Assembly: GCA_050008465.1 (NCBI GenBank)
Contig: JBEKMO010000004.1
Location: 1-64,000, forward strand
Length of the DNA: 64,000 nucleotides
Origin: Fen-330 sp050008465
GTDB lineage: Bacteria; Acidobacteriota; Terriglobia; Bryobacterales; Bryobacteraceae
Reading direction: 5' to 3'
The notes beneath the pieces are model-generated. The model was not told the DNA's origin and ran no database searches. It saw only the letters and a program-made list of their open reading frames with translations. The position numbers and the translations under genes are program-made. Positions 34,666-43,557 of the stretch are shown here, one piece after another (positions within the stretch are counted from its first letter, which is position 1; each line of letters opens with the position of its first letter).

Positions 34666-35706
34666 ATGAAAGCGTACGACTGCACCAGACGATCTTTTCT
34701 GGCCGCGGCTGTTGGTGGCGCGGCCCTGGCTCCGGCATTAGCCCAGACCGGGCGCGATTGGAGCGGCAAGCAGCCAGTCCACTACCCGGACCCGGACGTG
34801 GTGGTCCTGGACAAACGCTGGAGGGGCAAGATCGGCAACACGCCCATTCAGAAGCTGTACACGGGAACGCTGTGGGCCGAGGGACCCGCCTGGAGCGCGC
34901 AGGGCCGCTACCTGCTGTGGAGCGACATCCCGAACAACCGTCAGATGCGGTGGCTGGAAGAGGACGGCCACGCCGGCGTGTTCCGCGAACCGTCCGGCTA
35001 CAGCAACGGCAACACCTTCGACTTTGAGGGCCGGCAGCTCTCCTGCCAGCACGGCAACCGGCGCGTGGTCCGCTACGAACACAACGGCGCAGTCACTGTG
35101 ATCGCCGACAAGTGGCAGGGCAAGCCGCTGAACTCCCCAAACGACATCGTGGTCGATCCCGACGGCGCCATCTGGTTCACCGACCCGAGCTATGGGATTC
35201 GCGGCAACTACGAGGGCTTCCAGGCCGCGCAGGAACTGAAAGAGGTGGTCTACCGGGTGGACTCGAAGACCGGGAAGATGGAGATCGCCACCGACGAACT
35301 CGCTACGCCCAACGGCCTGTGCTTTTCGCCCGACTACAAGCGGCTGTACATCACCGACACCTCCGAGGCCCGGGACATCAAGGTGTGCGACGTCGTCGAT
35401 GGCAGGACCCTACGAAACGTCCGCCGATTCACCTCAATGGAGATGCCCGGGAAGGGCTCGGGGCTCGCCGACGGCATCCGTGCCGACATCGACGGCAATC
35501 TCTGGGCCGGCGCGGGCTGGGCGGGTCCCGGCTATGACGGCGTGCACGTCTTCGCACCCACGGGCGAACGTGTCGGGATGATCCTGTTGCCGGAAGTCTG
35601 CGCCAACGTGTGTTTTGGCGGGGCCAGGCGCAACCGACTGTTCATGGCCGCCAGCCAGTCTCTTTACGCAGTCTACGTAGAGACGCGGGGCGCGCACATC
35701 ACCTGA
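34666..35706 (+). CDS. SMP-30/gluconolactonase-family protein with Tat leader
   Basis: 346 residues; GGAGG before the ATG. The leader (CTRRSFLAAAVGGAALAPALAQ) is followed by a six-bladed propeller of the SMP-30/LRE family: LWAEGPAWSAQGRYLLWSDI, then NGNTFDFEGRQLSC, LNSPNDIVVDPDGAIWFTDP, ATPNGLCFSPD and ADGIRADIDGNLWAG. The metal-binding Glu, Asn and Asp positions are present. Family members hydrolyse sugar lactones. It is the last gene of the aldolase-BMC-AKR operon and converges on the lyase gene at 35717. Confidence 0.9.
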   Translation: MKAYDCTRRSFLAAAVGGAALAPALAQTGRDWSGKQPVHYPDPDVVVLDKRWRGKIGNTPIQKLYTGTLWAEGPAWSAQGRYLLWSDIPNNRQMRWLEEDGHAGVFREPSGYSNGNTFDFEGRQLSCQHGNRRVVRYEHNGAVTVIADKWQGKPLNSPNDIVVDPDGAIWFTDPSYGIRGNYEGFQAAQELKEVVYRVDSKTGKMEIATDELATPNGLCFSPDYKRLYITDTSEARDIKVCDVVDGRTLRNVRRFTSMEMPGKGSGLADGIRADIDGNLWAGAGWAGPGYDGVHVFAPTGERVGMILLPEVCANVCFGGARRNRLFMAASQSLYAVYVETRGAHIT

Positions 35707-35716
35707 CGCGCAGGCC

Positions 35717-38395
35717 TCAGAGGCTCTCGGGCAGCCGGTCCTTGCACATCTCCAACACCTCGATGAGGGTTAGAGAAGTCTGCGCGGCGCCGTTGGTCCC
35801 GGCGCCTGGCGATTCGTCGATCGGGTTCAACACTTCCGGGCCTTCTACCCTTCGCATCGAGCCCCCGGGCATCGGCCTTCCACCGCCCAACACCCCGGCC
35901 AAGGCCCGCTGCAAAAACGCCGGATTCCCGGTCCGCATGTAGGCGTAAGCCGCGGGGCGGCCACGGCCGGCGTAAGATCCGTCGGCGCCTTCCTCGCCCG
36001 TAGTCATATCCTTGGCCACCACTTCCTTCGGCGCTTCGGTCAGCCGACAGTATTGCAGCCAGGCCTTGTGCCAGCCGGGATGGTCGATCAGGCCGTTCAA
36101 TTCGAAGACCAGCTCCGCGCCGCCCTGAATGATTTGCAGGTTGTAGGTGCCAAACGGGTCGTCCGCGAGCGTGTAGAGTATCCCGGTCTTGGGATCGTAG
36201 CCGAACAGGTTGCTCGGTCCCGACATGAAGCCATACGGCATCTTCGAAATCGACTCCATGCCGGCAAGGATCTTGTCGCGGTAGCGGGTGTTGCCCGTGC
36301 GCTCCCACTCGGTCATCCAGTTGCCGGCGCAGGCCAGCCAGTCCGGCCCGCCGCGGATGCGGCCGGGATAGGGAATCGGCTGGGTGCGCGGCGCGGCCAG
36401 GCGCATCGGGTCGATTTCCATGATCTTGTAGTCCACGTCCACGACTTCGCGCATCATGTCGCCGGTGCGCTCGTCGGTGGTGAGGTAGTAATAGAAGCGG
36501 CGGGCGAAGGCCTGGCTGATGCGCGCCTCCTTGGCGCCACAGCCCCAGTGGCGCACGTTGTGGCGCGAGCCCAGCCCGGCGAAGCGCCCCGAGTGATACG
36601 TGTCCACTTCGCTGGTGTGGCGGCACATCGCCTCGGCCATGCGGAAGACATCCGCCCGCCCGGTGCGCAGGAAGCTGTACCACAGCCACAAGTCGCTGGC
36701 CAGCTCGGTGTTGTCCCAGGCGTAGCCGCCGATGTCGTAGCGCCAGACGTGGCGCTGGGTATCGTAGGCGTGCATGACGTCGCCGTAGTTCCAGAAGCCG
36801 TACCAGTGCCGCTGCTCGACCTCCTTTTCATAGAAGGCCAGGACCTTGTCCAGCCGGTCTTCGGCCGCGCGTTTGAGCGGGGTCGAGCGGTCCGGTAAGC
36901 TCCAGATGCCGAACGCCCGCACCGCGTGCAGATACTCGGGCGTCGACACCAACAGCGGCGGGTGGCTCGCCGCCTGCGCCTGTTGCACGGTCTCCTGTCT
37001 GGAGGGAACGTCGGTGCTGGGATAAAGCATCAGCTCGCTGGTTCTTCCGACGCCGTTCGGCGTGCTGAAGCCCGGTTGCACGTCTTCGTAGCTCGAAGCC
37101 AGCTTATGTGCCCGGGTGTCGTAATGGCGCAGGTCCATGGCCGGCGCATCCCGCGACCACAGCCACACGCGCAGTTCGGCCGCCTCGCTGGTCGCGTTGC
37201 GCACCTCGAGCGAGGATGGAAACGACTGCCAGAAGTCCTTGACCGTCACCGCCAGGCCGCGCGTGACGTCGCCCACGAACACCAGCCCCGAGGCGCGCTT
37301 TCCGGAGCCGGCCTCAAGCCAACAGCTCTCGGGATTGGTGCGCTTGTGGATCGTGAACCCGTCGGCCGTGGCCTGAACCAGCTTGAAGGAATCCCACACC
37401 GCCCAGTCGCTCAACAGAGTTTGTCCCGACTGGTTGAACTCTTCCTTGTTGGGAATGCGTTTGCCCTCGAGTTGGTCGGCATAGAGATTGCCCCGGCTGG
37501 GCATGCCCAGGAAGCGGGCTCCGGTGGCCGGCTCGATCGGCTCGGCCCACAAGCCCAGGCCCTCGCCCGAAAACCGCACGTGCCGGTTGTGGATCTGCTC
37601 GCGCATCGGCACGTCGAAAATCAAACCTAAGCCGCGAATGAAGTCCTTTTGCTCGTCGCCATCGAAAATGATCGAGTGAACCAGCCGCACCGCCGCCTGG
37701 CCGCTGTAGAAATACAGCCGCACCGAAAACGGGAGCCACTCGCGGCCGCTCTTCTGCGATTTGTGCACGCCCTGGATTCTGACCACGGCGCGCACCGGTC
37801 CGGTCTGCTCGGCGGTGACCTTCCGGATCTGACTCGAGAAGCTCTCGACCCGCACGGCGCCGTCGCCGTCGAGTTCCGGGCGGTCCGCGACGGTGGCGAT
37901 CAGCCGCCCCTGGCGCGCCACCACGCGACCGTCCATGGTCATGGCCTCGATGAGGAATGATCCCTGGCGCGGAATGCGACACTGCAATACTCCCGTGTCG
38001 ATGTCGATCGCCGGCCCGCTTTCCTTCACCATGACCGCCGCCGAACCCGCGGCAGCCGGGGCGCTAGCCGGCGCCAGGCGAAACGGCCCCGCGCCACTGG
38101 CGGGCGCCACGGTGGCGAAGCCGCTCCACTTGAGCGACCCGTCGGGCCAGTAAGCCAGCGGCCAGGTTTGCAGCGGCAGGACCTTGCCATCCGCGGCGGT
38201 GAGCGTAAACGCCTGCTCCTTTCGGATGGTCCCGCGCGCCCAGGGCACGCCCCAGCTCACGCCGCTCGCGAGCGCCGGTAGAGCGCCACCCAACCAGCCA
38301 ACCGATACGGCGCCGTCTTGCGAGTCGGCGATACCTCGCGTGGCCAGAGAGATTCCCGCCGCCGCGGAAGTAGTGAGAAACGTTCTGCGTCGCAT
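35717..38395 (-). CDS. PL26-like exo-rhamnogalacturonan lyase family protein
   Basis: 892 residues with a twin-arginine-like leader (MRRRTFLTTSAAAGISLATRG). The first domain (SWGVPWARGTIRKEQAFTL, LPLQTWPLAYWPDGSLKWSGF) matches, from memory, the RIFT-barrel-like start of PcRGLX-type lyases. A large central and C-terminal helical barrel follows (WYGFWNYGDVMHAYD, YDIGGYAWDNTELASDLWLWY, SRHNVRHWGCGAKE). It would release unsaturated disaccharide units from rhamnogalacturonan I. It begins 1 base after the GH28 gene at 38397, so the two are co-transcribed. Exact family needs a profile search. Confidence 0.65.
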   Translation of the reverse strand: MRRRTFLTTSAAAGISLATRGIADSQDGAVSVGWLGGALPALASGVSWGVPWARGTIRKEQAFTLTAADGKVLPLQTWPLAYWPDGSLKWSGFATVAPASGAGPFRLAPASAPAAAGSAAVMVKESGPAIDIDTGVLQCRIPRQGSFLIEAMTMDGRVVARQGRLIATVADRPELDGDGAVRVESFSSQIRKVTAEQTGPVRAVVRIQGVHKSQKSGREWLPFSVRLYFYSGQAAVRLVHSIIFDGDEQKDFIRGLGLIFDVPMREQIHNRHVRFSGEGLGLWAEPIEPATGARFLGMPSRGNLYADQLEGKRIPNKEEFNQSGQTLLSDWAVWDSFKLVQATADGFTIHKRTNPESCWLEAGSGKRASGLVFVGDVTRGLAVTVKDFWQSFPSSLEVRNATSEAAELRVWLWSRDAPAMDLRHYDTRAHKLASSYEDVQPGFSTPNGVGRTSELMLYPSTDVPSRQETVQQAQAASHPPLLVSTPEYLHAVRAFGIWSLPDRSTPLKRAAEDRLDKVLAFYEKEVEQRHWYGFWNYGDVMHAYDTQRHVWRYDIGGYAWDNTELASDLWLWYSFLRTGRADVFRMAEAMCRHTSEVDTYHSGRFAGLGSRHNVRHWGCGAKEARISQAFARRFYYYLTTDERTGDMMREVVDVDYKIMEIDPMRLAAPRTQPIPYPGRIRGGPDWLACAGNWMTEWERTGNTRYRDKILAGMESISKMPYGFMSGPSNLFGYDPKTGILYTLADDPFGTYNLQIIQGGAELVFELNGLIDHPGWHKAWLQYCRLTEAPKEVVAKDMTTGEEGADGSYAGRGRPAAYAYMRTGNPAFLQRALAGVLGGGRPMPGGSMRRVEGPEVLNPIDESPGAGTNGAAQTSLTLIEVLEMCKDRLPESL

Positions 38396-38396
38396 A

Positions 38397-39755
38397 TTAG
38401 TTCTCCGCGAGCCCCGTGACGCCCCGACTGTCTTTCACCGTGACCCGACTGCCGTCAGCGGTCTTGATCAGCGTGTTCACGAAGCTCCAGTTCACGGCAT
38501 CCTGAATGCTGCCGGCTGTCTGGGCCTCGATCTCCAGGTCCTTGAACTTAAAGTTCTCCAGGGGCGCGTCCACGTAGGCGGCCGCGGCAATGGCCCGCCG
38601 CGCCCCGGTTGCCTTAATGTCGGAAATCCGGACGTTCCGGAAATGCGGCAGTCCCTTCTCCGGGGGCACCCGCTCGGTCAGCGCCTTCCAATAGTCGGGC
38701 ATGTCCTTGAGTCCCTCCGGCGGCGTGGCATAGCTGTAGCTGGGGTTCCAATTCAAGTTGATGCTGATCGGCGTAGCCACGCCCTCCAGGTCGAGGTCGT
38801 GGATCACGATGTTCTCGACCCTGCCGCCCCGCGTCCTCGCCGACTTGAACAGGACGCCGTTGGGCACTGGCGGCAAGACCTTGAGCCGGTATACCTCGAC
38901 GTCGCGGACTCCGCCGGAGGTTTCGCTGCCGATGGTGACGCCGGCTGCCCCTGCCCGAACCGTGCAATCCCGAATCACAACCTTGCGCGTCGGGCGGTTC
39001 ACCCGCAAGCCGTCGGCGTCCCGGCCGGCCTTGAGGCACAGCGCGTCATCGTTGCATTCGATGTCGCAACGCTCGACCAGCACATTGGAGGAAGAATCCA
39101 CGTCGATCCCGTCCGTGCTGGGGCCGCGCCCGCCGATGTTGTTGCGGATGGTGAGTCCACCCACGGTCACCTTTCGGGAGAAGCAGATGTGCACCGTCCA
39201 GAAGCCGGAACGCTTCAGCGTCAGGCCCTGCAAGTCCACGTTCGATGACTTGTAGATCTGGATCAGCCGCGGGCGCATGCAGTCGTAGTCCGCGGCCCAG
39301 CGCAGCTTCTTGGGCTCGTACTCCTTGCGCAGGTTCCAGTACTTGTCCCACCAGATTTTTCCGTCGCCGTCGATGACGCCTTTTCCGAAGATCTTCACCC
39401 CGGATTGCTGATACACGTTGATCAACGCCGACGGCCAGTTCATCTCGATGCCGGCAACACGGGTGAACAGGACCGGATAGGCCGAAAGGTCCTGCACGCC
39501 CCGGATCTCGACGCCCTCGTCCACGCGCAGGTGCGAGCCCGACTTCAGGAACAGCGACCCGCTCAGATACACGCCGGGCTGGAAGACAACCGTGCCGCTA
39601 GCCGCCCCGGCCGCGTCGATGGCCTTCTGAATCGCCGCCGTATCGATTGTCTTGCCGTCTCCCTTGGCGCCGTAATCGGCGACTCGAAACTCGGCCGCCT
39701 GGGCGGTGGCCAGCGTCAGTGCAACCGCGACCACGATCCCTGATGTTGCTCTCAT
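38397..39755 (-). CDS. GH28-like polygalacturonase family protein
   Basis: 452 residues with a Sec signal (IVVAVALTLATAQAAEF). A right-handed beta-helix begins with the family opening VADYGAKGDGKTIDTAAIQKAID. Catalytic-region Asp are visible in STDGIDVDSS and CNDDALCLK. The GH28 'GHG' element is replaced by AGVTIGSE, as in distant rhamnogalacturonase-like members. It probably acts on pectic galacturonan or rhamnogalacturonan outside the cytoplasm. Middle gene of a three-gene operon. Confidence 0.85.
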   Translation of the reverse strand: MRATSGIVVAVALTLATAQAAEFRVADYGAKGDGKTIDTAAIQKAIDAAGAASGTVVFQPGVYLSGSLFLKSGSHLRVDEGVEIRGVQDLSAYPVLFTRVAGIEMNWPSALINVYQQSGVKIFGKGVIDGDGKIWWDKYWNLRKEYEPKKLRWAADYDCMRPRLIQIYKSSNVDLQGLTLKRSGFWTVHICFSRKVTVGGLTIRNNIGGRGPSTDGIDVDSSSNVLVERCDIECNDDALCLKAGRDADGLRVNRPTRKVVIRDCTVRAGAAGVTIGSETSGGVRDVEVYRLKVLPPVPNGVLFKSARTRGGRVENIVIHDLDLEGVATPISINLNWNPSYSYATPPEGLKDMPDYWKALTERVPPEKGLPHFRNVRISDIKATGARRAIAAAAYVDAPLENFKFKDLEIEAQTAGSIQDAVNWSFVNTLIKTADGSRVTVKDSRGVTGLAEN

Positions 39756-39792
39756 GGCTCAGGTCCAATTCTAGTCAAAGGGTGCACGGCCT

Positions 39793-41184
39793 TCACCGAA
39801 CCAGAATCGCCTCGTCCCGCTCGGGGTGCGCCGCTTCGCCGGTGAATTGCGTTAGCGCCAGGCCGGTCACCTGTTCCGCCTCCAGCGCGTGCGTGAAATA
39901 GTCCGGCCGGTTCGCGCCCCACGCCACGCTGCAATGCTTCAGCACCACGTTGTCCGCGTGGCGGATGCTGAATCCCGGATTGCCGTGCGGCTCTACACCC
40001 GAGTGCGCCGTGGTCGGCCGGTTGTCGAACAAACCGCCGCGGTACCTGGTCCACCGATCCAGCGTCACCGCCACGTTCTCCAGCCGGACGTCGCGAATCC
40101 GGCTCTGGGGAGTCCCACTCACGCGCACGCTGTTCTCCGCCCGGCCGCTGACGTTGCGGATGCGCACGTCGTGGATCTTGCCCACCTTGGTCTCGGGCGT
40201 GCGCGGGATCGCCGTCAGCGAAACGGCCTCTCCTCTCCCCCACCACGGATCGGAGTGGTATCGCGAGACGAACTTGATGTCGCGAAAATCGATGTTGCAG
40301 ACATCGGCCTCGTCCCGGAGCTGGATTGTGAGACCCCGGCTGCTCGAGCGGATCTCGCAGCGCTCGAAGCGGATGTCGTGGATGTCCGAGGTAGTCTCCG
40401 TCCCGATCTTCAGCCCGGAGTCCTGCGTCTCGATCACGCAGTCCTTCACCGTGATGTTGGCCGACGGCCCATAGTCCGCGCTCTGCCGCGTGGCCTTCAC
40501 CACGATCGCATCGTCGCCGCAAACGATGTGGCAGTTGCGGATTTCGACGTCCCGGCAGTGATCGGGATCGATGCCGTCGCAATTCGGCACGTCCAGCAGG
40601 TTGCGAATCTTGAGGTTGTCCACCAGGACGCCCTCGCAGCCCACCATGTGCAGCCCCCACTCGGGCGCCTCGCTGAAACTGATGTCGCGGATCTCGAGGC
40701 CCTTGCAGGCGGCCAGGACGAAAATCTTGGGCCGGAATGCCGCTGGCAGCCACCATTCGTTCTCTTTGTCGAAGCCGGTCATGAACTCCCGCGCCCGGCC
40801 GTTGATCTTGCCGGTTCCCGAGATGCGCAGGCCGTGGGCTTCGCGCGCTGTGATCACGGCGCCGCCGGTGTAGTGTTCCTGGCGGGTGCTGACCACCAAC
40901 TCCGCGTCATCCGCCAGGTGGAAATCGATGCCGCCCTTCAGCTCGAGCGTGCCAGTCAGGTACTTGCGGCCGCCTCGCAGCAGCACCTGCGCGCCCCCGC
41001 CCGCCGCCGCGGCTTCGTTGACCGCGCGCTGGATGGCGGCCGTGTCCAGGGCCACTCCATCACCCACAGCGCCGTAATCGCGGACGTCGAAAACCCGCGC
41101 CGGACGCGCCGAAAGCACGGCTCGGAGGCCCACCGCGCCCGCGCCCAAACGCAACGCCTGGCGCCGGCTGAAATCCGTTCCCAT
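39793..41184 (-). CDS. Second GH28-like pectin-active protein with Tat leader
   Basis: 463 residues from ATG 41184, preceded by AAGGAGC. A twin-arginine leader (FSRRQALRLGAGAVGL) precedes a beta-helix opening VRDYGAVGDGVALDTAAIQ. The catalytic-region motifs are NCDGIDPDHC, CGDDAIVVK and DSGLKIGTET. It is only distantly similar to the next gene, so the two probably act on different linkages. It is the first gene of the pectin operon, 37 bases before 39755. A hairpin repeat lies just upstream. Confidence 0.85.
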   Translation of the reverse strand: MGTDFSRRQALRLGAGAVGLRAVLSARPARVFDVRDYGAVGDGVALDTAAIQRAVNEAAAAGGGAQVLLRGGRKYLTGTLELKGGIDFHLADDAELVVSTRQEHYTGGAVITAREAHGLRISGTGKINGRAREFMTGFDKENEWWLPAAFRPKIFVLAACKGLEIRDISFSEAPEWGLHMVGCEGVLVDNLKIRNLLDVPNCDGIDPDHCRDVEIRNCHIVCGDDAIVVKATRQSADYGPSANITVKDCVIETQDSGLKIGTETTSDIHDIRFERCEIRSSSRGLTIQLRDEADVCNIDFRDIKFVSRYHSDPWWGRGEAVSLTAIPRTPETKVGKIHDVRIRNVSGRAENSVRVSGTPQSRIRDVRLENVAVTLDRWTRYRGGLFDNRPTTAHSGVEPHGNPGFSIRHADNVVLKHCSVAWGANRPDYFTHALEAEQVTGLALTQFTGEAAHPERDEAILVR

Positions 41185-41212
41185 ATTCCGCTCCTTCTTG
41201 GATGGCTTGCTG

Positions 41213-41305
41213 TGGCGCACGCACTCGTGCGTGCCGCGTCGAGACTCATCTCGACGCCAGGGTGCCGGCACGAGTGCCGGCACGGCAGGCTGAAGCCCAC
41301 GCCAC
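41213..41305. repeat. Three-hairpin REP-like element
   Basis: Three perfect hairpins in a row: 41217-41234 (8-bp stem), 41237-41256 (8-bp stem) and 41262-41283 (10-bp stem of GTGCCGGCAC arms). They are enclosed by short inverted ends (TGTGGCG / CGCCACG). It lies between the ltaE-like gene's 3' end and the GH28 gene start and could act as a terminator for upstream transcripts. Confidence 0.8.
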
Positions 41306-41343
41306 GGGTACCTACAGGCCGCATTACACTCATTGCGCACGCT

Positions 41344-42441
41344 TCAGGCGTTCGCGGCGGCGCCGGCGGCCACTTCGGCCAGCGCCGTCAGCGCGCGCGC
41401 GCAGTCCTCGCGGCTCGCGTCGAGGTGCGTCACCAGCCGCATGCGCGTGCCGCCAATCCCGTTGATCAGCACGCCGCGGGATTTCAGCCGGGCGCTGAAC
41501 TCGGCCGTCTTCAGTCCCGTGCCGCCGATGTCGAAGATCACGATGTTGGTCTGGACCTCGTGCGGTACCGTAATGCCCGCCATCTGCGACAGGGCGCCGG
41601 CGAGGAACTGCGCGTTCTCGTGGTCCTGTCCCAGCCGCGCCGGCATTTCCTCAAGCGCGATGAGGCCGGCCGCCGCCAGCACGCCCACCTGCCGCATGCC
41701 GCCGCCCAGCCGCTTGCGGAATAGCCGCCCGCGAGCCATGGCCTCGGCCGTACCCACCAGCAGCGAACCCACCGGAGCCCCCAATCCCTTCGACAGGCAG
41801 AACATCACCGTGTCGCACCGGGCCGTGATCTCGGCCACCGGCCGGCATAAGAAGGTGGCCGCGTTGAACACCCGCGCCCCGTCCAGATGCACCTTCAAGC
41901 CCAACTGGTGCGCGCCGTCGCAAATCTCGTTGAGCACTTCCGCCGGGTACACCGAACCGCCCGCCATGTTGTGCGTGTTCTCGATCTCGACCAGGCCCGT
42001 CGGCGCAAAGTGCGGGTGCAGCGGCCGCACCTCCCGGCGGATCGCGTCCCAGGCGAGGATGCCGTCCTCGGCGTGAATCGGCCGCGCCACGCAGCCCGAA
42101 AACCACGCCATCATCGAGAGCTCGTAGTTGAACACATGGGAGCGCGCCTCGCAGATCACCTCCTGCCCGTGCTGGGTGTGCAGCTTCACCGCGATGGTGT
42201 TTCCCATCGTGCCGGTGGGCACGAAGAGGCCCGCCTCTTTGCCGAAAATCGTGGCTGCGCGCTGCTCCAGCCGGTTGACGGTCGGGTCTTCCCCGTATAC
42301 GTCGTCGCCGACCTCGGCCTCCGCCATCGCTCGCCGCATGGCGGGGGTCGGTTTGGTCACGGTATCGCTGCGCAGATCGACGATGTGCATCTCGCTGGGG
42401 TCCGCGCCCCCCAGTCCGTGCGGTGCGAATCGTGCTTTCAT
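41344..42441 (-). CDS. ltaE: Low-specificity L-threonine aldolase family (beta-eliminating lyase fold)
   Basis: 365 residues. A PLP enzyme of fold type I: DLRSDTVTKPTPAM at the start, VPTGTMGNTIAV, HVFNYE, ENTHNMAGG, VHLDGARVFNAA, and the PLP-Lys motif CLSKGLGAPVGSLL. It would cleave L-threonine or allo-threonine to glycine and acetaldehyde. The ATG at 42441 overlaps the TGA of the hemW-like gene (ATGA), favouring this start over the ATG at 42390 where similarity begins. Confidence 0.9.
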   Translation of the reverse strand: MKARFAPHGLGGADPSEMHIVDLRSDTVTKPTPAMRRAMAEAEVGDDVYGEDPTVNRLEQRAATIFGKEAGLFVPTGTMGNTIAVKLHTQHGQEVICEARSHVFNYELSMMAWFSGCVARPIHAEDGILAWDAIRREVRPLHPHFAPTGLVEIENTHNMAGGSVYPAEVLNEICDGAHQLGLKVHLDGARVFNAATFLCRPVAEITARCDTVMFCLSKGLGAPVGSLLVGTAEAMARGRLFRKRLGGGMRQVGVLAAAGLIALEEMPARLGQDHENAQFLAGALSQMAGITVPHEVQTNIVIFDIGGTGLKTAEFSARLKSRGVLINGIGGTRMRLVTHLDASREDCARALTALAEVAAGAAANA

Positions 42442-43523
42442 AGGATGAATTCCCGAAACACTTCATTGGACAACAAAACGCCGCGCCGTGTGAGGCGCAA
42501 GGTTCCGTCGGCGGCTTCGAGCAGGCCCGCCTCGAGGAATCGGCGGATCGGCGCCTCGAATCGGAGCCACTCCTCGGGCGCCGGCCGGATGCCCGCGCGC
42601 AGGCGCAGGCCGAGGAAGAACCGCTCCTCCTCCGGGCGCGCCGCCGTCTCTTCGACACAGGGCGTGTCGCCCCGCGCGAGGTACTCCTCCGGCGATTCCG
42701 CGTTCCGCCGCCGCATCGCGCCGTCGAAGGAGTGCGCGTCGGCGCCAAACCCCACATAAGGCAGCAAGCGCCAGTACTTCAGGTTGTGCAGCGACTCGCA
42801 GCTTGGCCGGGCGAAGTTCGAGATCTCGTACCGCGGGATCCCCATGACCCCGAGCCGGTCCACGGCGCTCTCGTACAGTTCGACCATCGCTTCTTCGGAA
42901 GGGACGCGGTTCGCGCCGTAGCGCGCGCCGCCTTTCAGGATCTCGCTGCCGAGGCGGCTGTCCTGGTCCGCCTCCAGCATGTAGACGGAAACGTGCGGCG
43001 CCGCCAGTCGCTCCACCCAGTCCAGCGATTCCTGCCAGCTCTCCGCCGTCTGGCCCGGCAGCCCGGCGATGAGGTCGACGTTGAAGTTCGCGATGCCCGC
43101 TTCGCGGAGCAGTTTCACCTCCTCCGCGACGATCTCCGCCGTGTGCCTGCGGCCCGTGCCGGCGATCTCCGCCCGCACGAACGACTGCACACCGAGGCTC
43201 ACGCGATTGAGGCCGGCCTCCCGCCACGCGCGCGCTTTCTCCGGCGTCACGCTGCCGGGCGCGGCCTCGATGGTGGCTTCCTTCCAGGGCCGGCCGGGGA
43301 CCAGCGCCAGCAACTTCGCCAGGCTTTCCTCGAGGATGCGGCTCGGGGTGCCCCCGCCCAGGTAGACGGTCTCCGGCCGCCAGCTCCATTCGAAACGCGA
43401 GATCTCCGCCCGCAGCGCGTCCAGGTACTGCCGCTCCAGTTCGCGCGCGAACACGCCCGAGGCAAAGTTGCAGAAGGTGCACTTCTGCGCGCAGAACGGA
43501 TAGGAAAGGTAAACGCCCGCCAA
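42438..43523 (-). CDS. hemW: HemW-like radical SAM protein (coproporphyrinogen III oxidase family)
   Basis: 361 residues. The radical SAM cluster motif is C11-x3-C15-x2-C18 (YPFCAQKCTFCNF). YLGGGTPS, ETAPGSVTPEK-type and SLGVQSF motifs follow, then a HemN C-terminal domain (LGLRLRAGI). Family members are haem chaperones or anaerobic coproporphyrinogen oxidases; the extra Cys used by true HemN is not seen. The start is TTG with GAGGAG upstream. Divergent from bshC. Confidence 0.85.
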   Translation of the reverse strand: MAGVYLSYPFCAQKCTFCNFASGVFARELERQYLDALRAEISRFEWSWRPETVYLGGGTPSRILEESLAKLLALVPGRPWKEATIEAAPGSVTPEKARAWREAGLNRVSLGVQSFVRAEIAGTGRRHTAEIVAEEVKLLREAGIANFNVDLIAGLPGQTAESWQESLDWVERLAAPHVSVYMLEADQDSRLGSEILKGGARYGANRVPSEEAMVELYESAVDRLGVMGIPRYEISNFARPSCESLHNLKYWRLLPYVGFGADAHSFDGAMRRRNAESPEEYLARGDTPCVEETAARPEEERFFLGLRLRAGIRPAPEEWLRFEAPIRRFLEAGLLEAADGTLRLTRRGVLLSNEVFREFIL

Positions 43524-43557
43524 GTTCCATTCTCCTCTGTTACGCTGGGGACTGGTG

